The notes under the pieces: model-generated | The model's database searches: none | Seen by the model: only the letters and a program-made list of their open reading frames with translations | Told to the model about the DNA's origin: nothing | Part shown: piece after piece, positions 1 to 7,491 of the stretch | Layout of the letters: the number at the start of each line of letters is the position of its first letter | Numbering within the stretch: position 1 is the stretch's first letter | From: JAJFUG01 sp964386505 | Lineage (GTDB): Bacteria > Gemmatimonadota > Glassbacteria > GWA2-58-10 | Direction of reading: 5' to 3' | Length of the DNA: 32,369 bases | Assembly: GCA_964386505.1 (NCBI GenBank) | Contig: CAYLSM010000027.1 | Coordinates: 1-32,369 of the forward strand | Made by a program: the position numbers and the translations under genes

Positions 1-1044
1 AAGCTCGCGCGGATCGTAGCAGTCATATTCTATAGCGTAGGCCGGCTTGACCATCACCGCCTGTTCCAACCCTGGAACGCTATGAAGCATATCGAGCTGC
101 ACCTCGGGCGGAAGGCTGTTGGAGAAGCCGTTGAGGTAGATCTCCCACGTGTCAAGACCCTCAGGCTCCAGGAAAAGATGCTGCACCTCGCGCTCCGGGA
201 ATTTGACGAACTTGTCCTCTATGGAGGGACAGTAGCGCGGACCGCGTCCCTGAATGTAGCCGCCGTAGAGGGAGGAGCGCTTGAGATTCGCCAGGGCGAT
301 CTCGCGCGTGCGTACGCTGGTTCGGGCATGCCAGCAACTGCGCTGCGGAAGGGGCTGACAGTCGTGGAAGAACGAGAAGAGAAAGCGATCGTTGTCTCCG
401 GGCTGCTCGGCGAGGGCGGAATAATTGACAGTGCGGCCATCGATACGCGGTGGAGTACCGGTCTTGAAGCGCATAACCGGCAGCCCAAGCGCGCGAAGGT
501 TCTCGGCCAGAGCGGTCGAGGCCGGGTCGCCGGCCCTTCCCGCTGGCCAGGATTTGTCACCCACACGGATCAGTCCGTTGAGGAAAGTCCCGCCGGAAAT
601 GACAACCGCTCCAGTGGTAAAGCGGTTTCCCTCGGCAGTCTCCACCCCCACGATTCGGTTCTCCTGGACCAGAAGGCTGGTAACCATGGACTGAAAAAGA
701 ATGAGTTTGGACCCGGTTTCCAGAAGGCTGCGCAGGCTGCGGCTGTAAAGACAACGGTCAGCCTGGCAGCGCGGAGACTGCACAGCCGGGCCTTTACTCA
801 TGTTGAGCATGCGGAAATGGATCGAGGAGCGGTCGGCGGCGCGGGCCATGAGACCGCCCAGGGCGTCGATCTCACGCACGAGCTGGCCCTTGGCCACTCC
901 TCCAATCGAGGGATTGCAGGACATCTGACCCAGACTGTCCAGGTTGGAGGAGATAAGCAGGGTGCGAGCCCCAAGGGACGAGGCCGCCCAGGCCGCCTCT
1001 GCGCCGGCATGCCCGCCGCCGACTACTATGACCTCGAAATCCAT
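1..1044 (-). CDS. mnmG: tRNA uridine-5-carboxymethylaminomethyl modification enzyme MnmG (GidA), partial (C-terminus outside window)
   Basis: FAD-dependent partner of MnmE that installs the carboxymethylaminomethyl group at wobble U34 of several cytoplasmic tRNAs. The translation starts MDFEVIVVGGGHAGAEAAW, the FAD-binding Rossmann motif of the family. It continues with the conserved blocks SCNPSIGGVAKGQLVREIDA (about residue 42), GPAVQSPRCQADR and SGGTFLNGLI, then MRFKTGTPPRIDG. About 348 codons are present; full-length members are around 620 residues, so the gene runs off the left edge. The ATG at 1042-1044 fits the family N-terminus exactly. A parS-like sequence sits a few bases upstream of the start and a second about 50 bases upstream. 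mnmE lies about 390 bp further upstream on the same strand. Confidence 0.97.
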   Translation of the reverse strand, partial: MDFEVIVVGGGHAGAEAAWAASSLGARTLLISSNLDSLGQMSCNPSIGGVAKGQLVREIDALGGLMARAADRSSIHFRMLNMSKGPAVQSPRCQADRCLYSRSLRSLLETGSKLILFQSMVTSLLVQENRIVGVETAEGNRFTTGAVVISGGTFLNGLIRVGDKSWPAGRAGDPASTALAENLRALGLPVMRFKTGTPPRIDGRTVNYSALAEQPGDNDRFLFSFFHDCQPLPQRSCWHARTSVRTREIALANLKRSSLYGGYIQGRGPRYCPSIEDKFVKFPEREVQHLFLEPEGLDTWEIYLNGFSNSLPPEVQLDMLHSVPGLEQAVMVKPAYAIEYDCYDPREL

Positions 1045-1051
1045 AGCGGAG

Positions 1052-1067
1052 TGTTTCACGTGGAACA
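1052..1067. promoter_or_regulatory. parS: parS-like ParB-binding site 1
   Basis: TGTTTCACGTGGAACA. Read on the minus strand it is TGTTCCACGTGAAACA, which fits the bacterial chromosomal parS consensus TGTTNCACGTGAAACA with C at the free position. It lies 7 bp upstream of the mnmG start. Chromosomal parS sites are bound by ParB/Spo0J and cluster near the replication origin. Confidence 0.85.
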
Positions 1068-1098
1068 ATCTTTTAAGAGGTGTTGATCACCGCGGGAG

Positions 1099-1114
1099 TG
1101 TTTCACGTGAAACA
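1099..1114. promoter_or_regulatory. parS: parS-like ParB-binding site 2 (perfect palindrome)
   Basis: TGTTTCACGTGAAACA is a perfect 16-bp palindrome identical to the most common chromosomal parS sequence. It begins 47 bp from the start of the first site in the mnmE-mnmG intergenic region. Two matches this close cannot reasonably be chance and support an origin-proximal position. Confidence 0.92.
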
Positions 1115-1431
1115 TTCCCGTGAGGGATTCATTCAACAGCGCGGTCTTCTTTCTTTTCGACGAAAGGAGCAAAGACGGCGGGGCCCGCGAACTCGTCCCA
1201 GCCACGCCACTCTTTCAGCCTGTTGTGTGCCCGCGGCTTTGATTCCGCTCCCGAGTTACCGGGCGGCGCTGCCGCGAATCGCCTCCCGGTCGTGGCGTTC
1301 TTTCAGGCTGGACAGTTTCGCGATCGATTACACGCTGGCAGCGGTGCAGGCTCAGGCATGCGCGGCCCCCGAAGACAAGTGCGGCGGCCTGACAACCGCT
1401 TGGATTGTTCGGTTCCCGGCGGCAAAGTGAA
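1115..1431. other. mnmE-mnmG intergenic remainder, no gene seen
   Basis: About 320 bp beyond the parS pair. Open frames here (for example on the plus strand at 1080-1430) are short, arginine/proline-rich and lack family features. I see no RNA gene, no strong hairpin with a T-run, and only faint similarity between two stretches near 1198-1222 and 1285-1312 (both containing CTTTCAG followed by C/G-CTG). The segment may hold the mnmG promoter, but none is convincing. Confidence 0.4.
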
Positions 1432-2829
1432 TCACTTCCCTACACAGAAACGGCTGAATATCGCCTCCAGCACTTCCTCGCCCCCAATCGCCCCGGTCAG
1501 CTCATCCAACTGACTGCAGGCCTCATCCAGCGAGGCGGCGATAACCTCGGGCGGGTGACGGAGGTCGATCCGGCCAAGCTCGGCCAGGGCGGATTCGAGA
1601 AGGCCCTGCTGACGGCGGCTGGCCACCTGCGGGCCGGTAAAATCGACGGCCTGCGCGCCGCCTGGCAGGAGCCGTTCCAGGAGCGCCTGTTTCAGCTTTT
1701 CCAGGCCCAGGCCGGTCTTGACTGAAACCGGGAGATAACCGGTGGGTGAAACCTTGGCCGCGGGCAGAAGGTCGGCTTTGCTCAGAAGGCGCAGCACGCC
1801 ACCCTCGGGACGGCCCGCCAGGAACTCCCGCTCCGCCGGGTTGGCCTCCCCATCCGCCGGGTGCAGGAACAGGACCAGGTCGGCCCGCTCCAGGTAGCGC
1901 CGGCTGAACTCCACCCCCAGACGCTCAGCTTTGCTCCGTCCGTGACGCAACCCGGCGGTGTCCACCAGGCGCAGGGAGAGGCCATCCAGTTGTATTTCGG
2001 TCTCCACCGCATCCCGGGTGGTCCCGGCCGCCGCGGTCACGATCGAGCGCTCCTGCCCGGCCAGGGCGTTAAAAAGCGAACTCTTGCCCGAGTTGGGCGC
2101 CCCGGCGATCACGACCAGTGCTCCGCGGGCCAGGAGGAGGTTTCGCTCCGCACCGGCCAGCAGCTTCCGCAACGAGCCGCTCACCAGCTCCAGGCGCGCG
2201 GCCAGCTCGGCCGTCGGCTCTTGCGGCGGCTCCTCCTCCGGGAAATCGATCTCGTATTCCAGGAGGGCTTTCAGCTCCAGCAGTTCCTGACGGAGAACAG
2301 CCACCTCGCGTCCCAGGGTTCCCTCCAGGGCGGCCAGACCCAAACGGCTCCCGGCGGCAGAGCGCGACTGGATGATCAGGTCCAGCGCCTCGGCCGCGGC
2401 CAGGTCGAGCTTGCCGTTTAGGAACGCCCGGCGCGTAAATTCACCGGCCTGCGCCTGGCGGGCTCCGGCGTTTTTTGCCGCTTCCAGCACTGCCACCGGC
2501 ACTGCATATCCACCGTGGGTTTGAAATTCAACCACGTCCTCTCCTGTGAAGCTTTCCGGCGCCCTGTATTTGACGATCAGGGCGCGGTCCAGGGGAGCGC
2601 CTGTCCGCGGGTCAACGAGGCTCAGAACGCGCGTAATGCGCGCGGCGAGGCAATCGAACTTTTCTCCGTTTTTTGCCAGGCGTCGCCCGATCTCCCAGGC
2701 CAGCGGACCGCTCAGACGCACCACGGCCACTGCCCCCAGGCCGGGTGCGGTGGCCAGGGCCGCGATCGTGTCGCTCGCTTTCACTGGGCTGTCCTGTCCC
2801 GGCTGGTTCAAAGACGCATCCTCTCGCAT
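1432..2829 (-). CDS. mnmE: tRNA modification GTPase MnmE (TrmE)
   Basis: GTPase that works with MnmG in wobble-uridine modification. The protein has 465 residues, the normal family length. The N-terminal tetrahydrofolate-binding domain carries FTGEDVVEFQTHGG (94-107). The inserted G domain shows G1 GAPNSGKSSL (243-252), G2 AGTTRD (268-273), G3 DTAGLR (290-295), G4 as SKAD (350-353) in place of the usual NKxD, and G5 SVKT (369-372). The protein ends in FCVGK, the catalytic C(I/V)GK tail. The ATG at 2827-2829 is chosen because GGAGG lies 4 bases upstream; an in-frame GTG at 2782-2784 is a weaker alternative. The start overlaps the end of the upstream PP-loop gene by 22 bp, so the two are probably co-transcribed and translationally coupled. 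Confidence 0.97.
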   Translation of the reverse strand: MREDASLNQPGQDSPVKASDTIAALATAPGLGAVAVVRLSGPLAWEIGRRLAKNGEKFDCLAARITRVLSLVDPRTGAPLDRALIVKYRAPESFTGEDVVEFQTHGGYAVPVAVLEAAKNAGARQAQAGEFTRRAFLNGKLDLAAAEALDLIIQSRSAAGSRLGLAALEGTLGREVAVLRQELLELKALLEYEIDFPEEEPPQEPTAELAARLELVSGSLRKLLAGAERNLLLARGALVVIAGAPNSGKSSLFNALAGQERSIVTAAAGTTRDAVETEIQLDGLSLRLVDTAGLRHGRSKAERLGVEFSRRYLERADLVLFLHPADGEANPAEREFLAGRPEGGVLRLLSKADLLPAAKVSPTGYLPVSVKTGLGLEKLKQALLERLLPGGAQAVDFTGPQVASRRQQGLLESALAELGRIDLRHPPEVIAASLDEACSQLDELTGAIGGEEVLEAIFSRFCVGK

Positions 2830-3869
2830 TCATCCTCCGGTAGGGACGGGGTGTAGAACGTCACCACCTCCCGTCCCGGCGCCGCCACGGTCACCCGTAC
2901 GCTGGGTTCGTTTTTACCGTCACTGTAGCGCGCGGTAAGGGCCGCCCCCAGGCGCACCTCCTCCTGGCCGATCTCGCCCTCCAGGACTGTAAGCGGGCCC
3001 ATCACCTCCTCGCAGGTTATCAGCACCCGGTCGTGGGTGTTTTTCTCCAGGAACAGGTTTTCGGTCTCGTTGCGCCCGACCACGGCCTTGGCCCGCTCGT
3101 TGAGCCGGAAATGCCGCCCCACCTTAAGCAGCAGCACCTGCTCCGTGGTCAGGGTTTTTTTGGGCTGGTGCTGGAACAGGTCCTGCAAGCGGCGGGCGTA
3201 GTTGAGGTCGGTCAGGAAACAGCAGCCCCCGGCCGGCTGAGGGTAATCCAGCAGACCCAGCTCGCGGGCCAGTTCCATCTGCGGCTTGCGCGTGCGGCCC
3301 GAAAAATCGTACAGTTTCTCCCGGTCCACCCAGCCCTCGATCTCGGGCACGGTCGGCTCCAGCACCTTGGCCGAGAGGGGCCGCAGCACGAGGCCCGCCA
3401 GGCCGCTCTCTTTCTCGATCAGGCGTAGGGTCTTGCGCATCTGGCTCATCGGGCGCTGGCCAACCACCTCGCCGGTGATCAGGAACCTGGCCCCGACCCG
3501 ATCCATGTATTTGGCCGCCTGTTTCTGCATGTAGATCCGGCAGTCGATACAGGGGTTGATCGCGCTGCCGTAGCCGTGCTTGGGGCTGGTCAGAATATTC
3601 ATGTACTCGGCCGAGATGTCGATTATCTCCACCGGGATATGCCATTTTGCCCCGGTCTGCAGGGCCTCGTTGCGCACCGAGTCCGGGTCGATGTCGGCCC
3701 CCAGGCCAAGCATCTTGCGCTTGTGGTCGGTCAGGCAGAACCCGGTGTTGAAATTGACCCCAAGCACCTCAATCCCCTGGTCGGCCACGATCTTGACCGC
3801 CAGGGAGGAATCCAGGCCACCCGAGAGCATGGCCACGGCCTTTATTTTTTCAGGCTTTACCGCCGCCAT
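2808..3869 (-). CDS. PP-loop ATPase, ThiI/MnmA-related tRNA thiolation-like protein
   Basis: 353-residue PP-loop (adenylating) protein with SGGLDSS near residue 16. Members annotated as tRNA 4-thiouridine or 2-thiouridine synthases activate a tRNA base with ATP before sulfur transfer. A conserved NPCIDCRIYM (a CxxC pair near residue 105), LITGEVVGQRPMSQ, and GGCCFLTD follow, as in this family. The C-terminal third (about 240-353) is probably the RNA-binding NFACT-R-like domain often joined to these proteins; I infer that from family knowledge and length. It is neither canonical MnmA nor canonical ThiI (no THUMP domain). The ATG at 3867-3869 has AAGGAG 7 bases upstream; a TTG six bases further upstream is less likely. 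The gene overlaps mnmE at its 3' end and the ATPase gene at its 5' end, which suggests a tRNA-modification operon. Confidence 0.85.
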   Translation of the reverse strand: MAAVKPEKIKAVAMLSGGLDSSLAVKIVADQGIEVLGVNFNTGFCLTDHKRKMLGLGADIDPDSVRNEALQTGAKWHIPVEIIDISAEYMNILTSPKHGYGSAINPCIDCRIYMQKQAAKYMDRVGARFLITGEVVGQRPMSQMRKTLRLIEKESGLAGLVLRPLSAKVLEPTVPEIEGWVDREKLYDFSGRTRKPQMELARELGLLDYPQPAGGCCFLTDLNYARRLQDLFQHQPKKTLTTEQVLLLKVGRHFRLNERAKAVVGRNETENLFLEKNTHDRVLITCEEVMGPLTVLEGEIGQEEVRLGAALTARYSDGKNEPSVRVTVAAPGREVVTFYTPSLPEDECERMRL

Positions 3870-4515
3870 TGGCAAACTCCTTTTTCAGTCCCTCGATCAA
3901 CACGTACCGCCCAAGCGGCCGCACCTCCACCCCTGACGGGAACGAGCCCATGAACAGGGGGTTGTCGCACATGCCGCCGGAAAGATAAAACCGCTGCGGC
4001 GCTCCGATGAAATTCCAGGCGTTGAGCGCCAGGCCGCGGGTGAATTCAGCCACTGCGCGCGCGGGGCTCTCGCCGGAGGCGATGGACTCGAATATCTGCT
4101 CCATGCCCAGCACCCCGCAGGTAATCCCCAGGGCGCGCCCGCCTGCTGGAACAGCGCCCGGCTCGAGCGAAAAATAGCTAAGCAGCAGCTCCAGGGTGAA
4201 CCCGGTCAGGGCGCCACACTTGACCGACCAGTTCATCTCATCCACCCGGCGGCCGGTTACACGCAGGTATTTGACATCCCGGCTGCCGATATCCAGCACC
4301 GTGAAATCCGGCTCGCTCACCAGCTCGAGCGCTCCGGCCCCCAGGGCGATCAGCTCGTTGACCGCTTTGGAGGCCCGTTCGCGTGTGTTGTGGCCGGTGG
4401 CCAGATCGGCGCGCAGAGTCGGCGGCAGGTCCTTTGTCCGCTGGAGCGAGGACGCGCCCGTGGCCGTGTCGTAAAGCTTGGTCCATGAGGTGCCGAAATC
4501 GGCCAGGAGAGCCAT
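3850..4515 (-). CDS. Compact BadF/BadG/BcrA/HgdC-type ATPase (ASKHA fold, acyl-CoA dehydratase activase-like)
   Basis: About 221 residues with the ASKHA phosphate motif ADFGTSWTKLYD at the N-terminus, a second phosphate motif VLDIGSRDVKYL, KCGALTG (Cys about 100) and ITCGVLGMEQIFESIASGES (Cys about 133), then LSGGMCDNP. In archetypal activators (HgdC) the corresponding KCAAGTG and TC motifs provide the two cysteines per subunit that hold an inter-subunit [4Fe-4S] cluster used for ATP-driven electron transfer. Both cysteines are kept here. No dehydratase gene is nearby; the gene overlaps the PP-loop tRNA-modification gene by 20 bp, so its partner may be that protein. The start is ATG 4513-4515 with GGAGG 12 bases upstream; a TTG 10 codons upstream lacks support. 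The assignment is confident for the fold and weak for the biological role. Confidence 0.75.
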   Translation of the reverse strand: MALLADFGTSWTKLYDTATGASSLQRTKDLPPTLRADLATGHNTRERASKAVNELIALGAGALELVSEPDFTVLDIGSRDVKYLRVTGRRVDEMNWSVKCGALTGFTLELLLSYFSLEPGAVPAGGRALGITCGVLGMEQIFESIASGESPARAVAEFTRGLALNAWNFIGAPQRFYLSGGMCDNPLFMGSFPSGVEVRPLGRYVLIEGLKKEFANGGGKA

Positions 4516-4832
4516 CCGCTGAGCACGCCTCCGCTTTCTTTGCAAGTTGATTTACAGCTTAGTCCGGTGCAACAACATAAGATAGCTGATTTTGCACTGA
4601 AACGCCAGACGTTGTGCAGGGGCGCTCCAGCTCCCGGCCCGGCGTGAATGAAAACAACGTAACAAGCTGTTATTAAATAATTTAAACGAATGGGCTCCCT
4701 GTTTGGGCGGCTCCGGACCGCGCTGGCGCAGGGACGAAAACACTGCAACCGGCCCGCGCGCGGGTTGTATTTTAGGCCGGCCGCGCTTATTTTGGAATGT
4801 CGAACCTGTTCCCAACTTCACCGGCCAGGACA
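4516..4832. other. Divergent intergenic region
   Basis: Separates the leftward tRNA-modification genes from the rightward amidase gene. It holds an AT-rich stretch around 4668-4690 with the 13-bp palindrome TTAAATAATTTAA (4673-4685), and a spaced TGCAC/GTGCA pair (about 4592-4619). Promoters for both directions should lie here, but I could not find a convincing -35/-10 pair. No DnaA box was seen, so I do not call an origin. Confidence 0.4.
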
Positions 4833-6650
4833 ATGCAGATAAGAGCAAGCGGTCACAGGAGAGCTGTCGCCGGCGTGTTTGCCGCGCTCATGCTGTTGGG
4901 GGCGGCCCCGCTCAGGGTCGCACCGGGGCCGGACTGCCTCTACGCCCAGGACAGCGGCGACAGCGGCGAGCAGGGACCGGCCCAGATTAAGATGGGGGCC
5001 AGCCTCTGGGAGACCCTGATCGAGAACGGGGTCAACCCGGCCCAGTGGAAAGAGATATTCCAGTACAACAAGGCCCACAACCCGGCGTTCCGCCGTATCC
5101 GCACTGCCAAGGCCATTCCGCGCGGCACGGTGATCCTGCTGCCCGGTGAGGGTGGGGCCAGGGCCTCGGCCGCCGCGCCGGCCAGGACAGGCAAGAGAAA
5201 GGCCGCCCCGGTCCCCTCCGGACGGATCGCGGTGCGCGACACGGTCACTTTTCTGGACGGCCTTCAGTTCCTGGAGATCGACGCCGGGGGACGGCGCCAT
5301 GTGAACGAGATAATCGCCCGCTACTGTGTCCCGGCCGGCATGACCGACAGCCGCGCCCGCGCACTGCTCGAGCGAAGCGTGGTCAGCGACCTGAAAGACC
5401 TCTACCACCGGATGGACCGCGAGTTCGCCTACCGCGACCGCACTTTCTACCTTCCGCTCTACCTTCTGGCCGAGAACCACAAGTCCCTCGAAAACCGCAT
5501 TGAGTCGGCTTTCACCGACCCGGCCCGCTTTGTCCCCCGCGACAGCCTTCCGGGCCTGGACCCCTCCGACCTGGCGCACGTGGCCGCCGCGGGTGAGACC
5601 TACCGCGGCCTGGCCCGGAAATATGCGGGCGACCCGCAGGCTTTCCCCGAGCGCTACCCGTTCCGCCGCGACCCGGAGGACCACCTGGGCTACATGGCCC
5701 AGCTCATCCGTCACTACAACGGCAACCAGCCGCTCTGGCCGGGGCAGCGCTACTATATCCCGTCCTGGCTGCCCCAGGGACGCTACTACGACAGCATCCC
5801 CGAGGTGATCCTCACCACGCGCACCCGCGACAAGCTGGTCTATTCCAACGGCCTCACGGTCTACCTGGACAACCATGTCACGCGCAAGAAAACCTACCGG
5901 CAGCGCCGCGAGAAATACTATCCCCCGCTGGAGCGCAAGCTCGCGGACGGCAGCCCGGCCTACCCCGACATGCTGCTCTGGCACCGCACCGGCCTGGAGC
6001 CCGAGATCGAGGAAATTCTGCGCAGCCGCGGCAAGCAGCATTTCAGCCTGCGCTACATTTTCCGCACCGCGGTGGCCAATTACTACATCGATGAGAACGG
6101 CCAGTGCTACCTGATCGTGGACCCGGAGAAAAACGCCCGCGACAATGCCGGTTCGCCCTACGATTACCGCTGCTTCTGGGACGGCGAGGCCAACGTGTCG
6201 GATGTCTCGATCGGGGTGGAGGTGGAGGGCTGGTTCCAGGGCGACCTGAGCGCCGCTCAGCTCGAAACCGCCCTGCGCCTCAAGCAGATGCTGCGCTCGC
6301 GCTGGATCATCCCGGAGAGCCGGGTCCTCGACCACCGCAAGGTGGCCTGCCGACGCGGCCCCGACCTTCGCCTGGAGCGCGGCCGCAAGGCGGATGGCCT
6401 CTCCCGAAGCGACCGCCTGGCCCTGGGTATCCAGCCGGTGCTGGACCCGGATGTCCTGCGCGGAGTTGTGGACCCCAACCTGGACGGTATCCAGGCACGC
6501 CAGACCGACAGCCTGGACTACTGGTTCAAGGTGGAACTCGACCCGGACCTGGAGGAGACGGCCGGACGGGTGGGCTGGCGCCTTCAGGAGGGACGCTGGC
6601 TGCGGCCGGGCGCGCCCGGGGCCGCGGATTCGTTTCCCGCTACAAAATAA
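4833..6650 (+). CDS. Secreted LysM-like / N-acetylmuramoyl-L-alanine amidase (Amidase_2-like) protein
   Basis: About 605 residues with a signal peptide (basic RASGHRR then a hydrophobic VAGVFAALMLLG core). Two LysM-like stretches follow: one with WETLIENGVNPAQW and ending RGTVILLPG, the other with GETYRGLARKYAGDP and ending LWPGQRYYIP. The C-terminal part resembles zinc amidases of the AmpD/AmiD type that cut the MurNAc-L-Ala bond in peptidoglycan: WHRTG, NYYIDENGQCYLIVDPE, DVSIGVEVEG and DHRKVACRRGPD, which would supply a His/His/Asp zinc site. The usual HAG motif is replaced by DNAG, so activity is not certain. Two starts are possible, ATG 4797 and ATG 4833; neither has a strong ribosome site and I prefer 4833 because it gives the cleaner signal peptide. 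Likely periplasmic or cell-wall bound. Confidence 0.7.
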   Translation: MQIRASGHRRAVAGVFAALMLLGAAPLRVAPGPDCLYAQDSGDSGEQGPAQIKMGASLWETLIENGVNPAQWKEIFQYNKAHNPAFRRIRTAKAIPRGTVILLPGEGGARASAAAPARTGKRKAAPVPSGRIAVRDTVTFLDGLQFLEIDAGGRRHVNEIIARYCVPAGMTDSRARALLERSVVSDLKDLYHRMDREFAYRDRTFYLPLYLLAENHKSLENRIESAFTDPARFVPRDSLPGLDPSDLAHVAAAGETYRGLARKYAGDPQAFPERYPFRRDPEDHLGYMAQLIRHYNGNQPLWPGQRYYIPSWLPQGRYYDSIPEVILTTRTRDKLVYSNGLTVYLDNHVTRKKTYRQRREKYYPPLERKLADGSPAYPDMLLWHRTGLEPEIEEILRSRGKQHFSLRYIFRTAVANYYIDENGQCYLIVDPEKNARDNAGSPYDYRCFWDGEANVSDVSIGVEVEGWFQGDLSAAQLETALRLKQMLRSRWIIPESRVLDHRKVACRRGPDLRLERGRKADGLSRSDRLALGIQPVLDPDVLRGVVDPNLDGIQARQTDSLDYWFKVELDPDLEETAGRVGWRLQEGRWLRPGAPGAADSFPATK

Positions 6651-6671
6651 TTACATGATTTGTGTCCCGCT

Positions 6672-6700
6672 TTGACAAAACCGCCTCAACCCGGTAACTT
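6672..6700 (+). promoter_or_regulatory. Candidate sigma70-type promoter of rubrerythrin
   Basis: TTGACA (6672-6677), a 17-bp spacer, then TAACTT (6695-6700). The -35 is a perfect match and the -10 weak. The same TTGACA-17-TAnnTT layout occurs before tRNA-Phe in this window. It predicts a leader of about 110 nt before the rubrerythrin start. Confidence 0.5.
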
Positions 6701-6724
6701 TTATACGGAAGCCCCGTTTGAACC

Positions 6725-6746
6725 GTTCCGGCACCGTGTCCGGAAC
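6725..6746. promoter_or_regulatory. Inverted repeat in the rubrerythrin leader
   Basis: GTTCCGG, 8 bases, CCGGAAC: a perfect 7-bp inverted repeat about 20 bp downstream of the predicted transcription start and about 75 bp before the start codon. It may be an operator for a redox regulator or an RNA hairpin; the sequence does not decide which. Confidence 0.35.
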
Positions 6747-6819
6747 CTCCATTCCCCAGAATACACCCGGCGTTCCACTGAGCGTACAACCTTAACCGCA
6801 TTGCACCCGGAGGATTTTC

Positions 6820-7389
6820 ATGGTCAAGAAAGGCAGCCGCACCGAGCACAACCTTCTGGCCTCCTTTGCCGGCGAGAGCCAGGCCCGCAACCGCTACACC
6901 ATGTACGCAGCCAAGGCCCGCGACGAGGGTTTCCGCCAGATCGAGGCCATTTTCCTGGAGACCGCCGACCACGAGCGCGTGCACGCCAAGGGCTTTTTCA
7001 GCCACCTTCCCGGCGACCCGGTGACAATCACCGCCATGTACCCCACCGCGATCGGAGATACGGCGTTCAACCTGAAAGCCTCGGCCGAGGGTGAGCACGA
7101 GGAGCACACCCTGCTCTATCCCGACGCGGCCAAGGTGGCCGAGGAGGAGGGCTATCCCGAGGTGGCGTTCCTGTTCCGCGAGGTGGCCAAGGTGGAGCAG
7201 GAGCACGAGAAGCGTTTCCGGAAGCTGTTGCACAACGTGGAGGAGGGGTTCGTTTTCAAGCGTGGGAACAAGGTGTTCTGGAAGTGCCGGGTTTGCGGAC
7301 GGGTGGTCGAGGCGACTTCCGCGCCCAAGCGCTGCCCCACCTGCGACCACCCGCAGGCCGTGTTCGAGCTGTTCGTGGAGAATTACTGA
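6820..7389 (+). CDS. rbr: Rubrerythrin
   Basis: Cytoplasmic non-haem iron peroxidase that reduces hydrogen peroxide in anaerobes and microaerophiles. The 189-residue protein has the two-domain layout: a four-helix diiron domain with E19, E52xxH55, E92/E95 and E126xxH129, and a C-terminal rubredoxin-like domain with CRVC (156-159) and CPTC (172-175). Length and cysteine spacing are normal. The ATG has a strong GGAGG 6-7 bases upstream. It has its own candidate promoter and a good terminator, so it is probably monocistronic. Its presence suggests an anaerobic or oxygen-sensitive lifestyle. Confidence 0.96.
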   Translation: MVKKGSRTEHNLLASFAGESQARNRYTMYAAKARDEGFRQIEAIFLETADHERVHAKGFFSHLPGDPVTITAMYPTAIGDTAFNLKASAEGEHEEHTLLYPDAAKVAEEEGYPEVAFLFREVAKVEQEHEKRFRKLLHNVEEGFVFKRGNKVFWKCRVCGRVVEATSAPKRCPTCDHPQAVFELFVENY

Positions 7390-7397
7390 CGTCAGTA
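7384..7397. repeat. 14-bp perfect palindrome at the rubrerythrin stop
   Basis: TACTGACGTCAGTA is a perfect palindrome overlapping the stop codon. It is the first of several palindromes between the rubrerythrin gene and the convergent TPR gene. Confidence 0.5.
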
Positions 7398-7416
7398 TAG
7401 CGAGAGGCAAATGTAG

Positions 7417-7437
7417 GGGCGGGTTTCAAACCCGCCC
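7417..7437. repeat. REP-like 21-bp palindrome
   Basis: GGGCGGGTTT, one central C, AAACCCGCCC: a perfect 10-bp inverted repeat. Short palindromes with this sequence are often dispersed in bacterial genomes between convergent genes. Only one copy is present in this window, so repetition in the genome is an inference. Confidence 0.5.
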
Positions 7438-7445
7438 TCTGCCGA

Positions 7446-7475
7446 GCCCCCGGACCGAAAGGCCGGGGGCTTTTT
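7446..7475 (+). terminator. Rho-independent terminator of rubrerythrin
   Basis: GCCCCCGG (7446-7453), a 9-base loop, CCGGGGGC (7463-7470), followed by TTTTT. This is a perfect 8-bp GC stem plus T-run, 57 bp after the stop codon. Confidence 0.85.
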
Positions 7476-7491
7476 GTGTGGTGCCGACGGC

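Noticed and set aside
4516..4832. Replication origin in the divergent region next to mnmE operon
   Set aside because: It has an AT-rich palindrome but no DnaA box on either strand.
4818..6335. 505-codon open frame on the minus strand
   Set aside because: It is antisense to the amidase-like gene, has no family motif and reflects high-GC third-position bias; the plus-strand protein has a signal peptide and recognisable domains.
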